A model generated the notes under the pieces. That model saw only the letters and a program-made list of their open reading frames with translations. It was not told the DNA's origin and searched no databases. From contig NZ_OMKA01000026.1 of the NCBI RefSeq assembly GCF_900299525.1, positions 496,001 through 560,000 on the forward strand: a DNA stretch of 64,000 nt. The letters are read 5' to 3'. Made by a program: the position numbers and the translations under genes. Below, piece by piece: positions 49,687-58,715 of this stretch (within the stretch, counting starts at the first letter, position 1; each line of letters starts with the position of its first letter). This DNA comes from Aquimarina sp. Aq78 (GTDB taxonomy: Bacteria > Bacteroidota > Bacteroidia > Flavobacteriales > Flavobacteriaceae).

Positions 49687-50463
49687 ATGGTAAAAAGACC
49701 ATATATACTTACTATTGCAGGTTTTGACCCGTCAAACGGAGCTGGACTTACTGCAGATATTAAAACGATTGAAGCATTAAAAGGCTATGGTTTGTCTGTT
49801 TGTACTGCAAATACTATCCAGAATGATGTTGAATTCAAAACATGTTACTGGACGGATATTGATGTGATAAAAAGTCAAGTAGAAATACTATTTGATCGTT
49901 TTGCAATAGCGTATGTAAAAATAGGAATCGTTCAGAGTTGGAAAATACTTAATACAATTATCGATGTTTTATTAGAAAAAAATAATGCCATTAAAATTGT
50001 TTTAGACCCGGTATTAAAGTCTAGTTCAGATTTTGATTTTCATTCTTCTAACGGCAATTCAGATGATCAGGATAATATCGAGAAACAGTTTGAGGCTATA
50101 TTAGGTAAAATCTATCTTTTGACACCAAATTATGATGAAATAGAGAAGTTGTACTCAAGTAAAACTATCGAAGAAACAATTGCCGATATCTCTAGTAAAA
50201 CTAATCTTTTTCTAAAAGGAGGGCATAGAAAAGAAGCAGTTGGAAAAGATGAACTATTCACTACAAGTGGAAAGAATTTTATGTTTAATCCCAAAAGGCA
50301 AAATGTATCGGAAAAACACGGAAGCGGTTGCGTACTTTCTTCTGCTATTACTACATATTTGGCATTAGGATTTCCATTAATAAAAGCTTGTTATAGAGGA
50401 AAAAGATATACCGAAAAAGTACTGAATTCTAATGGTAGTTTGCTAGGGTATCATAGAATTTAA
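49687..50463 (+). CDS. thiD: Hydroxymethylpyrimidine (phosphate) kinase ThiD
   Basis: A 258-residue ribokinase-fold enzyme that phosphorylates HMP and HMP-P. N-terminus LTIAGFDPSNGAGLTADIKT and C-terminal anion hole KHGSGCVLSSAI (Ser where Thr is usual in GTGC). Slightly shorter than the usual 265-270 residues. Lies between the two ThiE-type genes with 11- to 18-base gaps. Confidence 0.9.
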   Translation: MVKRPYILTIAGFDPSNGAGLTADIKTIEALKGYGLSVCTANTIQNDVEFKTCYWTDIDVIKSQVEILFDRFAIAYVKIGIVQSWKILNTIIDVLLEKNNAIKIVLDPVLKSSSDFDFHSSNGNSDDQDNIEKQFEAILGKIYLLTPNYDEIEKLYSSKTIEETIADISSKTNLFLKGGHRKEAVGKDELFTTSGKNFMFNPKRQNVSEKHGSGCVLSSAITTYLALGFPLIKACYRGKRYTEKVLNSNGSLLGYHRI

Positions 50464-50474
50464 TAATAAAGATT

Positions 50475-51122
50475 ATGAAAGAAGTAGGTTTACAATATAT
50501 TTCACAAGGCAAAACTCCAGAGGAACATCTTAAAAATATGGAGAATGCTTGCAAAGCTGGTTGCAAATGGATACAACTACGCCTTAAAGAGGTTGATATG
50601 GCTACATATTTAAATACAGCGTTGCAATGTAGAAATATCTGTGATCAATATGATACAATTATGATTATCAATGATAATGTAAGTGTGGCAAAAGCTGTTC
50701 TGGCCGATGGCATACATTTGGGATTAAATGATATGAATCCTCGGGAGGCACGAAAAATTCTGGGAGATAATTTTATTATTGGCGGTACTGCAAATACTAT
50801 AGAAAACTGCTTACAACATATTAAAGATGGTGTAGATTATATAGGTCTTGGGCCTTATAAACATACAATAACCAAGAAGAAACTAAGTCCAGTATTAGGG
50901 ATTGATGGTTACACAAGTATTCTTACCAAATTGAAAAATCAAAATTTAGAATTACCCATAATTGCGATTGGAGGAATTATAGAGAAGGATGTTGCAACAC
51001 TTATGGAGACAGGAGTTTCAGGAATTGCCATTTCGGGAGAATTGACAAACCAGGTGAATCTGGAGAAAAAAATAGAAACTATAAAAAAGCTAATGGTTCA
51101 AAAGCTATTGACCAATCGTTAA
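50475..51122 (+). CDS. thiE: Thiamine phosphate synthase ThiE
   Basis: A 215-residue TIM-barrel that joins HMP-PP and thiazole phosphate. WIQLRLKEVD, IINDNVSVAKAVLADGIHLG, the YIGLGPYKHTITKKK loop and IAIGGIIEKDV match ThiE, including the basic residues for diphosphate. Followed by thiG after 3 bases. Confidence 0.93.
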   Translation: MKEVGLQYISQGKTPEEHLKNMENACKAGCKWIQLRLKEVDMATYLNTALQCRNICDQYDTIMIINDNVSVAKAVLADGIHLGLNDMNPREARKILGDNFIIGGTANTIENCLQHIKDGVDYIGLGPYKHTITKKKLSPVLGIDGYTSILTKLKNQNLELPIIAIGGIIEKDVATLMETGVSGIAISGELTNQVNLEKKIETIKKLMVQKLLTNR

Positions 51123-51125
51123 GAA

Positions 51126-51896
51126 ATGGAAAAATTAAAAATTGCAGATAAAGAATTTTCATCTCGTCTATTTACAGGAACGGGAAAGTTTAGTTCTTCT
51201 CGATTAATGAAAGAAGCGCTACTTGCTTCAGAAAGTGAGCTGGTAACGGTAGCATTAAAACGGGTTGATGTTAATGATGAAAATGATGATATATTAAAAC
51301 ATTTGGATCATCCGCGAATTAATTTACTCCCTAATACATCTGGAGTTCGGGATGCTAAAGAAGCAATCTTTGCTGCTCAATTGGCAAGAGAAGCACTAGG
51401 GACCAATTGGATAAAATTAGAAATTCATCCGGATCCAAAATATTTATTACCAGATCCTATTGAAACCTTAAAAGCAGCTTCAGAGTTGGTGAAACAAGGG
51501 TTTGTGGTCATGCCTTATATTCACGCAGATCCTGTTTTATGTAAACGATTAGAAGAAGTAGGAGCACAATGTGTGATGCCACTAGGTGCACCTATAGGAA
51601 GTAACAAAGGCTTAAAGACATTAGAATTTTTAGAAATTATAATAGACCAAAGTAATGTCCCTGTTATTGTAGATGCTGGTATCGGGAGTCCGTCACATGC
51701 AGCACAGGCGATGGAGATTGGCGCAGATGCTGTATTGGTAAATACGGCTATTGCAGTATCACAGCAACCAATAACGATGGCAAAAGCATTTAAAATGGCC
51801 GTAGAGGCAGGCCATATGGCGTATAATTCAAAATTAGCCCCTATTAGACAGCATGCAGAGGCGAGTAGCCCGTTAACGAGTTTTTTAAATGAATAG
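51126..51896 (+). CDS. thiG: Thiazole synthase ThiG
   Basis: A 256-residue enzyme forming the thiazole ring from DXP, ThiS-thiocarboxylate and dehydroglycine. The catalytic lysine is in NWIKLEIHPDPKYLLPDP; GTGKFSS and VIVDAGIGSPSHAAQAMEIG are conserved. Ends 8 bases inside thiH. Confidence 0.97.
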   Translation: MEKLKIADKEFSSRLFTGTGKFSSSRLMKEALLASESELVTVALKRVDVNDENDDILKHLDHPRINLLPNTSGVRDAKEAIFAAQLAREALGTNWIKLEIHPDPKYLLPDPIETLKAASELVKQGFVVMPYIHADPVLCKRLEEVGAQCVMPLGAPIGSNKGLKTLEFLEIIIDQSNVPVIVDAGIGSPSHAAQAMEIGADAVLVNTAIAVSQQPITMAKAFKMAVEAGHMAYNSKLAPIRQHAEASSPLTSFLNE

Positions 51897-53001
51897 TTTC
51901 AAAGATTTATTCGAGCAATATGATTGGGATGAAACACTTTCCAGTATTTTTTCTAAGACAGAAGCAGATGTTACGAATGCTCTTGCCAAATCCAAAAGAG
52001 ATCTCGAAGATTTTAAAGCGCTAATTTCTCCCGCTGCAAAACCATATTTAGAATATATGGCGCAAATAAGTAGCTATACTACCAAAAAACGTTTTGGCAA
52101 CACCATCCAGATGTATACTCCAATGTATCTGAGTAATGAATGTCAAAATATATGTACGTATTGTGGGTTTAGTATGACTAATAAAATTCCGAGAAGAACA
52201 TTAACCGATAAGGAGATTCTAGAGGAGGTAGATTTCTTGAAATCAAAAGGGTATGATCATATCCTTCTGGTTACCGGTGAAGCAAATAAAAAAGTAGGAG
52301 TAGATTATGTTAATAATGCAATACAACTCATACAATCAAAGTTTGCCAATATTACTATAGAAATACAACCATTAGATCAGTCTGATTATGAATTATTGAT
52401 CAAGAATGGTTTGTATGCAGTATTAGTGTACCAGGAAACATATCATAAAGAAGAGTATAAAAAACATCATCCAAAAGGAAGGAAATCTAATTTCGATTAT
52501 CGATTAAAAACACCGGATCGATTAGGTAAAGCAGGAATTCATAAAATAGGATTAGGAGCTCTTTTTGGTTTAGAAGATTGGAGGGCAGATAGCTTTTTTA
52601 CAGCGTTACATCTTAACTACTTGCAAAAAACGTATTGGAAAACAAAATATTCGATATCCTTTCCGAGACTAAGGCCATACAGTGGCGGACTAGAACCAAA
52701 AGTAGAAATGACAGATTCAGATTTGGTGCAATTGATATGTGCTTTTCGATTGTTAGATGAAGATGTAGAATTGTCTATGTCTACCCGAGAGAGTGAAGTA
52801 TTTAGAGAGCATATTGTAAATCTCGGAATCACTTCTATAAGTGCTGAATCTAAAACTAATCCGGGTGGTTATGTTGTAGAGCCGCAATCTTTAGAACAGT
52901 TCGAAATTTCGGATGAACGTTCTACAGGAGATATAGTGAAAATGCTTAAAAATAAAGGGTTAGAAGTAGTTTGGAAAGATTGGGCTTATAATTGGAAATA
53001 A
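51889..53001 (+). CDS. thiH: 2-iminoacetate synthase ThiH
   Basis: A 370-residue radical-SAM tyrosine lyase that supplies dehydroglycine to ThiG. The cluster motif Cys85-x3-Cys89-x2-Cys92 is in NECQNICTYCGF. Use of ThiH rather than ThiO points to oxygen-sensitive thiazole synthesis. Last gene of the operon. Confidence 0.97.
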   Translation: MNSFKDLFEQYDWDETLSSIFSKTEADVTNALAKSKRDLEDFKALISPAAKPYLEYMAQISSYTTKKRFGNTIQMYTPMYLSNECQNICTYCGFSMTNKIPRRTLTDKEILEEVDFLKSKGYDHILLVTGEANKKVGVDYVNNAIQLIQSKFANITIEIQPLDQSDYELLIKNGLYAVLVYQETYHKEEYKKHHPKGRKSNFDYRLKTPDRLGKAGIHKIGLGALFGLEDWRADSFFTALHLNYLQKTYWKTKYSISFPRLRPYSGGLEPKVEMTDSDLVQLICAFRLLDEDVELSMSTRESEVFREHIVNLGITSISAESKTNPGGYVVEPQSLEQFEISDERSTGDIVKMLKNKGLEVVWKDWAYNWK

Positions 53002-53067
53002 ATTGTAATATATTTAAGGGCTAAAAAAACACACTATTGTGAACATGGGATGCATAATTTTATTTTT

Positions 53068-53478
53068 ATGAGTAAGATAATTACTGTAATTTCTTTTCTT
53101 TTCTTTTGGAGCCATTCAAACTATGCTCAGCAAGAACAGGATACAGAAACGATAAAGTATACAAACCCAATACTGGTGGAGTTAAAGCCTGATATACCAG
53201 TAATGCTTACAGATTCTTTGTCTATTCTATTGACGGGTTTTTCTCATAAACGTCCGCCATATCCTGGTGCTAGTGGTCCAACAAAAACATCTGTTCAGCT
53301 ATCGCTTTCTAAAGGGAATAGTTGTGGAAAAATAGAGGTTTGCAGGTATGGTTTACAAGGAAAAACAGAATATACATATGCACCTTCATTATGGAACGAG
53401 TATGAATTTAAGTTAAAGGATTTTGATTTTCTACTGTCTTTTAAAGTTATGATTTCAAAAAAAGAAGATACAGATTAA
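53068..53478 (+). CDS. Secreted hypothetical protein, 136 aa
   Basis: Signal peptide MSKIITVISFLFFWSHSNYA; an earlier ATG at 53050 is possible, but the start at 53068 gives the cleaner signal. The mature part has SILLTGFSHKRPPYPGASGP and two cysteines (GNSCGKIEVC) that could form a disulfide. No family recognised. Follows the thi operon after 66 bases and may read through from it. Confidence 0.6.
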   Translation: MSKIITVISFLFFWSHSNYAQQEQDTETIKYTNPILVELKPDIPVMLTDSLSILLTGFSHKRPPYPGASGPTKTSVQLSLSKGNSCGKIEVCRYGLQGKTEYTYAPSLWNEYEFKLKDFDFLLSFKVMISKKEDTD

Positions 53479-53507
53479 AAATATGCTGGTTTTTTTTCTT
53501 TTTATAA

Positions 53508-53939
53508 TTAGTTAGAGATAAATAACGTATTTCCTTCTCTTCGCACACTATATCGTCTTAATCCAAATTGACCATCTCCAGAGGTTTGTTGTCCTGTAAC
53601 AATATTGTAACTGTTTCCATCATCACAATTGCAAGTTGAGGTAATCCCATCTATTGTCTGGGCAGAACAAGAACTAGGAGAATGATTAGGATCGCTAAGC
53701 TCAAAAGCAGAATACTGTGTGTTATCAATATTATAAATGATGACTCCTTTAATACTTCCATTTTCTGAGATATCTACAAAATGATTACTCGGGAATTTAA
53801 GCTTGTTAAATTGAGGTAAATTAAGATTGATTTGATAATTAACACTCGAAGGAGGTAGAAATTGATTATTGTCTCCATTATCATCACTACTACATGATAA
53901 AATTAAAAGAACACTTGCTAAAAATAAAGTCTTTTTCAT
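53508..53939 (-). CDS. Lipoprotein with degenerate Rieske-like domain
   Basis: A 143-residue lipoprotein (LSCSSDD, Cys16). The C-terminal half has CSAQTIDGITSTCNCDDG followed by SYNIVTGQQTSGDGQFGLRR, the loop order of a Rieske [2Fe-2S] domain, but the histidines of the CxH motifs are missing, so the cluster is probably absent. Similar proteins stand beside greA in other flavobacteria. Divergent from greA. Confidence 0.65.
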   Translation of the reverse strand: MKKTLFLASVLLILSCSSDDNGDNNQFLPPSSVNYQINLNLPQFNKLKFPSNHFVDISENGSIKGVIIYNIDNTQYSAFELSDPNHSPSSCSAQTIDGITSTCNCDDGNSYNIVTGQQTSGDGQFGLRRYSVRREGNTLFISN

Positions 53940-53971
53940 AACACTAATATTGTATTGGCAAATTACGTAAA

Positions 53972-54005
53972 TTTGTAGTCTTCAGTAAAATTTTTGTTAT
54001 CTTTG
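53972..54005 (+). promoter_or_regulatory. Promoter of greA (TTTG-N22-TATCTTTG)
   Basis: TTTG (53972-53975) and TATCTTTG (53998-54005), about 55 bases before the ATG at 54060. This supports the later start for greA, since the longer frame would begin inside the promoter. Confidence 0.7.
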
Positions 54006-54059
54006 AATAACAAATCCCATTCTTATGGGATTTTTTGTATTTATATAAACGATGAAGTT

Positions 54060-54536
54060 ATGAGCAAAGTATCTTATTATACTGCAGAGGGGCTTAAAAA
54101 ACTAAGAGACGAACTAGGTCAACTTAAGGATGTAGAGCGCCCAAAAGCTTCTCAGGCAATAGCTGAAGCGCGTGATAAAGGGGATTTAAGTGAAAATGCC
54201 GAGTATGATGCCGCAAAAGAAGCACAGGGATTATTAGAGATGAGAATTTCTAAATTGGAAGAAACTCTTTCAAATGCACGTTTAATTGACGAATCTCAAT
54301 TAGACACATCTAAAGCCCTTATACATTCTACTGTAAAGATCAAAAATCAAACTAATGGTGCCGAAATGACCTATAAATTGGTAGCACAAAGTGAAGCAGA
54401 TCTTAAAACAGGAAAAATATCTGTAGATTCTCCTATCGGAAAAGGGCTCTTAGGGAAAAGTGTTGGCGAAATAGCCGAAATACAGGTCCCTAACGGGATT
54501 ATGAAGTTTGATGTTGTAGAGATTTCAAGAGAATAA
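54060..54536 (+). CDS. greA: Transcription elongation factor GreA
   Basis: A 158-residue factor that restarts backtracked RNA polymerase. Coiled-coil start (YYTAEGLKKLRDELGQLKDV) with the acidic tip DKGDLSENAEYDAAKEAQ, then an FKBP-like C-terminal domain (DSPIGKGLLGKSVGEIAEI). The frame is open from 53994, but ATG 54060 gives the family N-terminus and lies downstream of the promoter. Confidence 0.96.
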   Translation: MSKVSYYTAEGLKKLRDELGQLKDVERPKASQAIAEARDKGDLSENAEYDAAKEAQGLLEMRISKLEETLSNARLIDESQLDTSKALIHSTVKIKNQTNGAEMTYKLVAQSEADLKTGKISVDSPIGKGLLGKSVGEIAEIQVPNGIMKFDVVEISRE

Positions 54537-54563
54537 AAGAAGTAATTTTTTAGATTTTATTAC

Positions 54564-54597
54564 AAGCCTTTTTTAATTTTTTAAAAAAGGCTTTTTT
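54564..54597 (+). terminator. Terminator of greA
   Basis: AAGCCTTTTTT and AAAAAAGGCTT stem with an AT-rich loop, followed by a T-run. Confidence 0.75.
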
Positions 54598-54662
54598 ATG
54601 GTTTTGACTTACAGATAAATAAACTATATTTCCAAAACCGTAACCCAACTAAAATTTAATTA

Positions 54663-55052
54663 ATGTCTACCCTATTTACTAAAATTGTAAATGGCGAAAT
54701 TCCATCGTATAAAGTGGCCGAAGATGAGAATTATTACGCCTTTTTGGATATTAGTCCAAATGCAAAAGGACATACACTTTGTATTCCTAAAAAAGAAGAA
54801 GATAAAATCTTTGATCTGGCCGAAGACGAATATCTGGAGTTAATGCGCTTTTCTCGTAAAGTAGCTAAAGCTATAGAAAAAACAGTCTCTTGTAAACGTG
54901 TTGGTATTGCCGTTGTAGGTTTAGAAGTACCACATGTACACGTGCATTTAATTCCGTTAAATGAAATGAAAGAAATGACTTTTCAGCATAAAATTTCTAT
55001 GACAGAGTCTGATTTTAAAGCACTGGCAAAAGAGATTCATTCGAATTTATAA
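54663..55052 (+). CDS. HIT-family nucleotide hydrolase
   Basis: A 129-residue HINT-type protein with the active-site motif VPHVHVHLIP (His-x-His-x-His) and TLFTKIVNGEIPSYKVAEDE at the start. Hydrolyses nucleoside phosphoramidates. Six bases before the thioesterase gene, in one transcript. Confidence 0.93.
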   Translation: MSTLFTKIVNGEIPSYKVAEDENYYAFLDISPNAKGHTLCIPKKEEDKIFDLAEDEYLELMRFSRKVAKAIEKTVSCKRVGIAVVGLEVPHVHVHLIPLNEMKEMTFQHKISMTESDFKALAKEIHSNL

Positions 55053-55058
55053 AGACAT

Positions 55059-55469
55059 ATGCAAGAATCTGATTTTAAATTATCTCTACAACTTCGTATT
55101 GATTGGAGTGAGATGGATACCTATCAGCATGTGAACAATGTAAATTTCATGAAATATATGCAAAGTGCACGTGTTCAATTTTGGGAAGTAACAGGTTTGG
55201 CAAAATTATATGCCGAAACTAAAAAAGGACCAATGCTGGTTTCTACCCGGTGTGATTTTAAAAACCCTTTGTTTTTTCCAGGAAATGTAGTAATTAAAAC
55301 TAGAGTCGAATTTATTAAAAACTCTAGTTTTGGATTATATCATCAATTGTATAATGATGAGGGTGTACTTTGTGCAGAAGGTCACGATGTAGCAGTTTGT
55401 TTTGATTTTAATACAGATAAAACCTTTCTGGTTACAGATGAATTACGAGAGGTTATGAAACAATATTAG
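55059..55469 (+). CDS. Acyl-CoA thioesterase (4HBT, YbgC-like)
   Basis: A 136-residue hot-dog fold protein (RIDWSEMDTYQHVNNVNFMK, with the Asp and His of 4-hydroxybenzoyl-CoA thioesterases; CAEGHDVAVCFDF later). Substrate not known. Its end overlaps the convergent zinc-ribbon gene by four bases. Confidence 0.88.
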   Translation: MQESDFKLSLQLRIDWSEMDTYQHVNNVNFMKYMQSARVQFWEVTGLAKLYAETKKGPMLVSTRCDFKNPLFFPGNVVIKTRVEFIKNSSFGLYHQLYNDEGVLCAEGHDVAVCFDFNTDKTFLVTDELREVMKQY

Positions 55470-55825
55470 ATTCCTAAAAGATCAGGTCTGTAAAGGTAGG
55501 TATACAGAAAAGCTGCTATAGCTATCGCAAGAAGTATTAGAATATAAAACAATTTGGTAAAATGTAATGATCCAGATTGACGAGTGATTGTTTTTTTATG
55601 ATAATCATAGACTCTCTCTATATCTGTGGTCCACTGTCCTGGAAAAATTTGATTTTCACATTTGTTACAATTAATACTTTCGACAATATTACTTTTGGTT
55701 TTTACCAGAAATTTTGATTTTAGTCTTTGCTGTTTGAAAGAAAGTATCATACCATCAGTAGAGTAACATTCTGGACAATTATTGTTAAGAGTTGTTTCTT
55801 TTAAAATAATATACTCAGTTTTCAC
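55466..55825 (-). CDS. Membrane protein with zinc-ribbon-like N-terminus, 119 aa
   Basis: Two CxxC pairs (NNCPECYS, INCNKCEN) about 35 residues apart form a probable zinc ribbon; a membrane segment follows near residues 93-113 (LFYILILLAIAIAAFLYTYL). No named family. Follows the histidine kinase gene on the same strand after 82 bases. Confidence 0.65.
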   Translation of the reverse strand: MKTEYIILKETTLNNNCPECYSTDGMILSFKQQRLKSKFLVKTKSNIVESINCNKCENQIFPGQWTTDIERVYDYHKKTITRQSGSLHFTKLFYILILLAIAIAAFLYTYLYRPDLLGI

Positions 55826-55907
55826 TTTGTTTTAGATTTGGTGTTAAATAGGTATTCTATAACGTTGCGAAAAAAATATTGTTATACCCTTTTAGGAAAA
55901 TTTAAGA

Positions 55908-57095
55908 TTAAGAAGTAACTCCAGATTTGCGAAGTGTGATTTGAAAAGTAGTGCCTTTACCAATATCGGATCTAAGAACTTTAATTTTTCCTAAGTGATA
56001 TTCTTCTATAATTCTCTTTGATAAGGATAGACCTAAACCCCATCCTCTACTCTTAGATGTATACCCGGGCTCAAAAATTTTAGTAAACTTACTTTTAGGA
56101 ATACCCTTGCCAGTATCTTTAATTCGTATAAATACCCGTTTTGCATCATCTATAAGGTCAATTTCGAGGTCCCCTTTTCCTCGCACCGCATCAATAGCAT
56201 TTTTTACGAGATTTTCGATTGTCCAGCTATATAATTGGGAGTTTAATGATACTTGAATAGGTTTATCGGGTAAATTAAGCGAAAAATTAATGAGTTTAGA
56301 GCTTCTGGATTGAAGATATGTATAAGCGTTTCGGGTTTCTTCTACAATATCAACGTCTTCAAGATTGGGAATAGATCCAATTTTAGAAAAACGTTCTGTA
56401 ATTATCTTTAATCGTTCAATATCTTTTTCTATTTCTACGATATATTCTGGGTTTACATTTTCGGTTTTAAGGATTTCGTTCCAACCTACTAACGAGGATA
56501 ATGGTGTGCCGATTTGGTGAGCAGTCTCTTTAGCCATACCTGCCCATAGTTTATTTTGTTCACTAGCTTTAGAAGTAGTAAAAAAGAAATAAATTACTCC
56601 AATTAGCAAAAATATAATGATGGCAATGGTCATTGGGTAATATTTCAGTTTATTTAAAATATCCGAATTTCCATAATAAATATATTGAACGGTATCTTTA
56701 AGATCGAGTTCTATTGGATCATTTTCTGATTTTAACGTTTTTAAAAATGATTTAAGCTTATCTTCATCTGTTACTTCATTTTTAGATAAATTTTTAAAAT
56801 AACTTGGATCAGGTTTTCCTAAAGAATCTCTAATAAAATCACCTTTAGAATCTGTAATGATGATAGGAATAGATTTGTTTGTCGTATTTATGACAATAGA
56901 TAACTCGAGGTAGTCATCGGATTGTTCGCTATCTAATGCTTTCTGGGATTGCACCCATATTTCAACTTTAGTTCGTTCATCATCCTTAAGACGTTGCATG
57001 AATAACGATGTATTCCATAAAACGAGACCGGTTATTACTAAAACAGCTATAATGATGAAATAGCTCGAAAAATTACGCTCATCAGAAAAATTCAT
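55908..57095 (-). CDS. Membrane sensor histidine kinase
   Basis: A 395-residue kinase: membrane segments at about 12-28 and 153-170 around a periplasmic sensor; a HisKA-like part with MAKETAHQIGTPLSSLVGWN (phospho-His in AHQIGTP); HATPase with NLVKNAIDA, DTGKGIPKSKFTKIFEPG and SRGWGLGLSLSKRI. No response regulator gene is adjacent. Divergent from the flavin reductase gene. Confidence 0.9.
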   Translation of the reverse strand: MNFSDERNFSSYFIIIAVLVITGLVLWNTSLFMQRLKDDERTKVEIWVQSQKALDSEQSDDYLELSIVINTTNKSIPIIITDSKGDFIRDSLGKPDPSYFKNLSKNEVTDEDKLKSFLKTLKSENDPIELDLKDTVQYIYYGNSDILNKLKYYPMTIAIIIFLLIGVIYFFFTTSKASEQNKLWAGMAKETAHQIGTPLSSLVGWNEILKTENVNPEYIVEIEKDIERLKIITERFSKIGSIPNLEDVDIVEETRNAYTYLQSRSSKLINFSLNLPDKPIQVSLNSQLYSWTIENLVKNAIDAVRGKGDLEIDLIDDAKRVFIRIKDTGKGIPKSKFTKIFEPGYTSKSRGWGLGLSLSKRIIEEYHLGKIKVLRSDIGKGTTFQITLRKSGVTS

Positions 57096-57204
57096 ACAGA
57101 CTAGTTAACTAAATCCTAAATATAAACGTTTTAAAACGATTTTATTGTTTATAAAACAGATTCTAAAACCTGTTCATTTAATGATTCTAAAACCAAACTT
57201 TGGT

Positions 57205-57212
57205 TATATTTG
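57205..57212 (+). promoter_or_regulatory. Probable -7 box for the flavin reductase gene
   Basis: TATATTTG 19 bases before the ATG at 57231. A -33 match is weak. It supports the ATG rather than the TTG frame start at 57210. Confidence 0.5.
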
Positions 57213-57230
57213 CTCAATATAAAACAAATT

Positions 57231-58103
57231 ATGATTACAATTGATCCATCACAGGTTACTACTGGAAAATTACATGGTTTAATTCTTGGAGCAATTGGTC
57301 CCAGACCTATAGCTTTTGCTAGTACGATGGATATAAATGGCAATGCTAATTTATCTCCGTTTAGTTTTTTTAATGTATTTAGCGCGAATCCACCGATTCT
57401 TATTTTTTCTCCGGCAAGAAGAGTAAGAGATAATACTACAAAACACACATTAGAGAATGCAAAATCTACCAAAGAAGTAGTCATTAATATAGTGAATTAT
57501 GATATTGTCCAGCAGATGTCATTATCAAGTACAGAGTATCCAGAAGGGGTTAATGAATTTGAAAAGTCCGGGCTTACCATGGTGCCTTCAGAAAAAATCA
57601 AAGCGTATCGTGTAGGAGAGTCTCCGGTACAGTTTGAATGCAAGGTTAATCAGGTAGTTCCTATGGGTGATGAAGGAGGAGCTGGTAATCTTATTATTTG
57701 CGAAGTAGTTCTTATGCATATTAATGAGAATGTGATGGACGAGGATAATAGAATAGATCAGCATAAGATAGATCAGGTTGCCCGTATGGGGGGTAATTGG
57801 TATAGTAGAGCTAATATGGGGATGTTTGAAGTGCCTAAACCATTAAGTTCAATAGGGATTGGTGTAGATGCATTGCCAGAAGAAATAAGAAGCAGTACTG
57901 TTTTTACAGGAAACGATTTAGGTAAACTAGGAAATGTAGAAGGAATACCAACAAAAACTGAAGCTTTAGAATTTGTTAATAACCATAATGATATTAAGGG
58001 TAAAATTCGGGAGGCTAACCTAATAGAAATTCATAAATTTGCAAAGCAGTATCTTGATCAGGACGATATAGATACAGCATGGAACATTTTAGCAGCAAAA
58101 TAA
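57231..58103 (+). CDS. Flavin reductase-like, FMN-binding protein
   Basis: A 290-residue protein of the flavin reductase/FMN-binding split-barrel family (GAIGPRPIAFASTMDINGNA, NLSPFSFFNVFSANPPILIF). Binds FMN; the physiological substrate is unknown. Start at ATG 57231, since the frame start at 57210 lies in the promoter. The DUF3127 gene follows after 12 bases. Confidence 0.88.
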   Translation: MITIDPSQVTTGKLHGLILGAIGPRPIAFASTMDINGNANLSPFSFFNVFSANPPILIFSPARRVRDNTTKHTLENAKSTKEVVINIVNYDIVQQMSLSSTEYPEGVNEFEKSGLTMVPSEKIKAYRVGESPVQFECKVNQVVPMGDEGGAGNLIICEVVLMHINENVMDEDNRIDQHKIDQVARMGGNWYSRANMGMFEVPKPLSSIGIGVDALPEEIRSSTVFTGNDLGKLGNVEGIPTKTEALEFVNNHNDIKGKIREANLIEIHKFAKQYLDQDDIDTAWNILAAK

Positions 58104-58115
58104 TAATTCAATAAG

Positions 58116-58493
58116 ATGGAAGTACAAGGTAAAGTAAAGATGATCGGTGAGACTCAAACCTTTGGAAGCAATGGTTTTAGAAAGAGAGAAGTTGTAGTTA
58201 CTACTGAAGAGCAATACCCACAACATATCATGGTAGAGTTTGTTCAGGATAAATGTGACTTATTAAACCCTTTTCAAGTAGGTCAGGATGTAAAAATAAG
58301 TATTAATTTACGTGGTCGTGAGTGGGTAAATCCACAAGGAGAAACTAAGTATTTTAATTCTATTCAGGGATGGAGAATTGAGAGTTTGCAACCTGCAGCT
58401 CAGAATGCTTCTGCTCCTCCAACTCCACCAGTAGATGCCTTTGAGCCTGCAAAAGATTTTTCTGAAGAAGAACATGATGATTTACCGTTCTAA
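58116..58493 (+). CDS. DUF3127 protein (OB-fold, SSB-like tail)
   Basis: A 125-residue protein with a conserved DUF3127 domain (KVKMIGETQTFGSNGFRKRE, VKISINLRGREWVNPQGETK) and an SSB-like acidic C-terminal tip (EEEHDDLPF). The tip suggests interaction with partners of SSB and a role on single-stranded DNA; family function is not established. Confidence 0.85.
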   Translation: MEVQGKVKMIGETQTFGSNGFRKREVVVTTEEQYPQHIMVEFVQDKCDLLNPFQVGQDVKISINLRGREWVNPQGETKYFNSIQGWRIESLQPAAQNASAPPTPPVDAFEPAKDFSEEEHDDLPF

Positions 58494-58528
58494 ATAGGTT
58501 TTTTAGTACAGTATTTTAATAAAAAGAA

Positions 58529-58560
58529 AAAAGTCCGATATAAATAATATCGGACTTTTC
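58529..58560 (+). terminator. Terminator after DUF3127 gene
   Basis: AAAAGTCCGATAT and ATATCGGACTTTT form a 13-bp stem with a 5-base loop. Confidence 0.85.
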
Positions 58561-58715
58561 ATTATTGTGGTTTTAGGTTAACCTTTTAATAAAACTCAAA
58601 AAAGCAATGATGAACAAAATTTATCTTAAAAGGTCCTAACAAATATTGCGATTTTTTTGGTCAATTCAAACAACTGATTGATATTTAACGTTGTATAAAG
58701 ATTTATAAATATATT

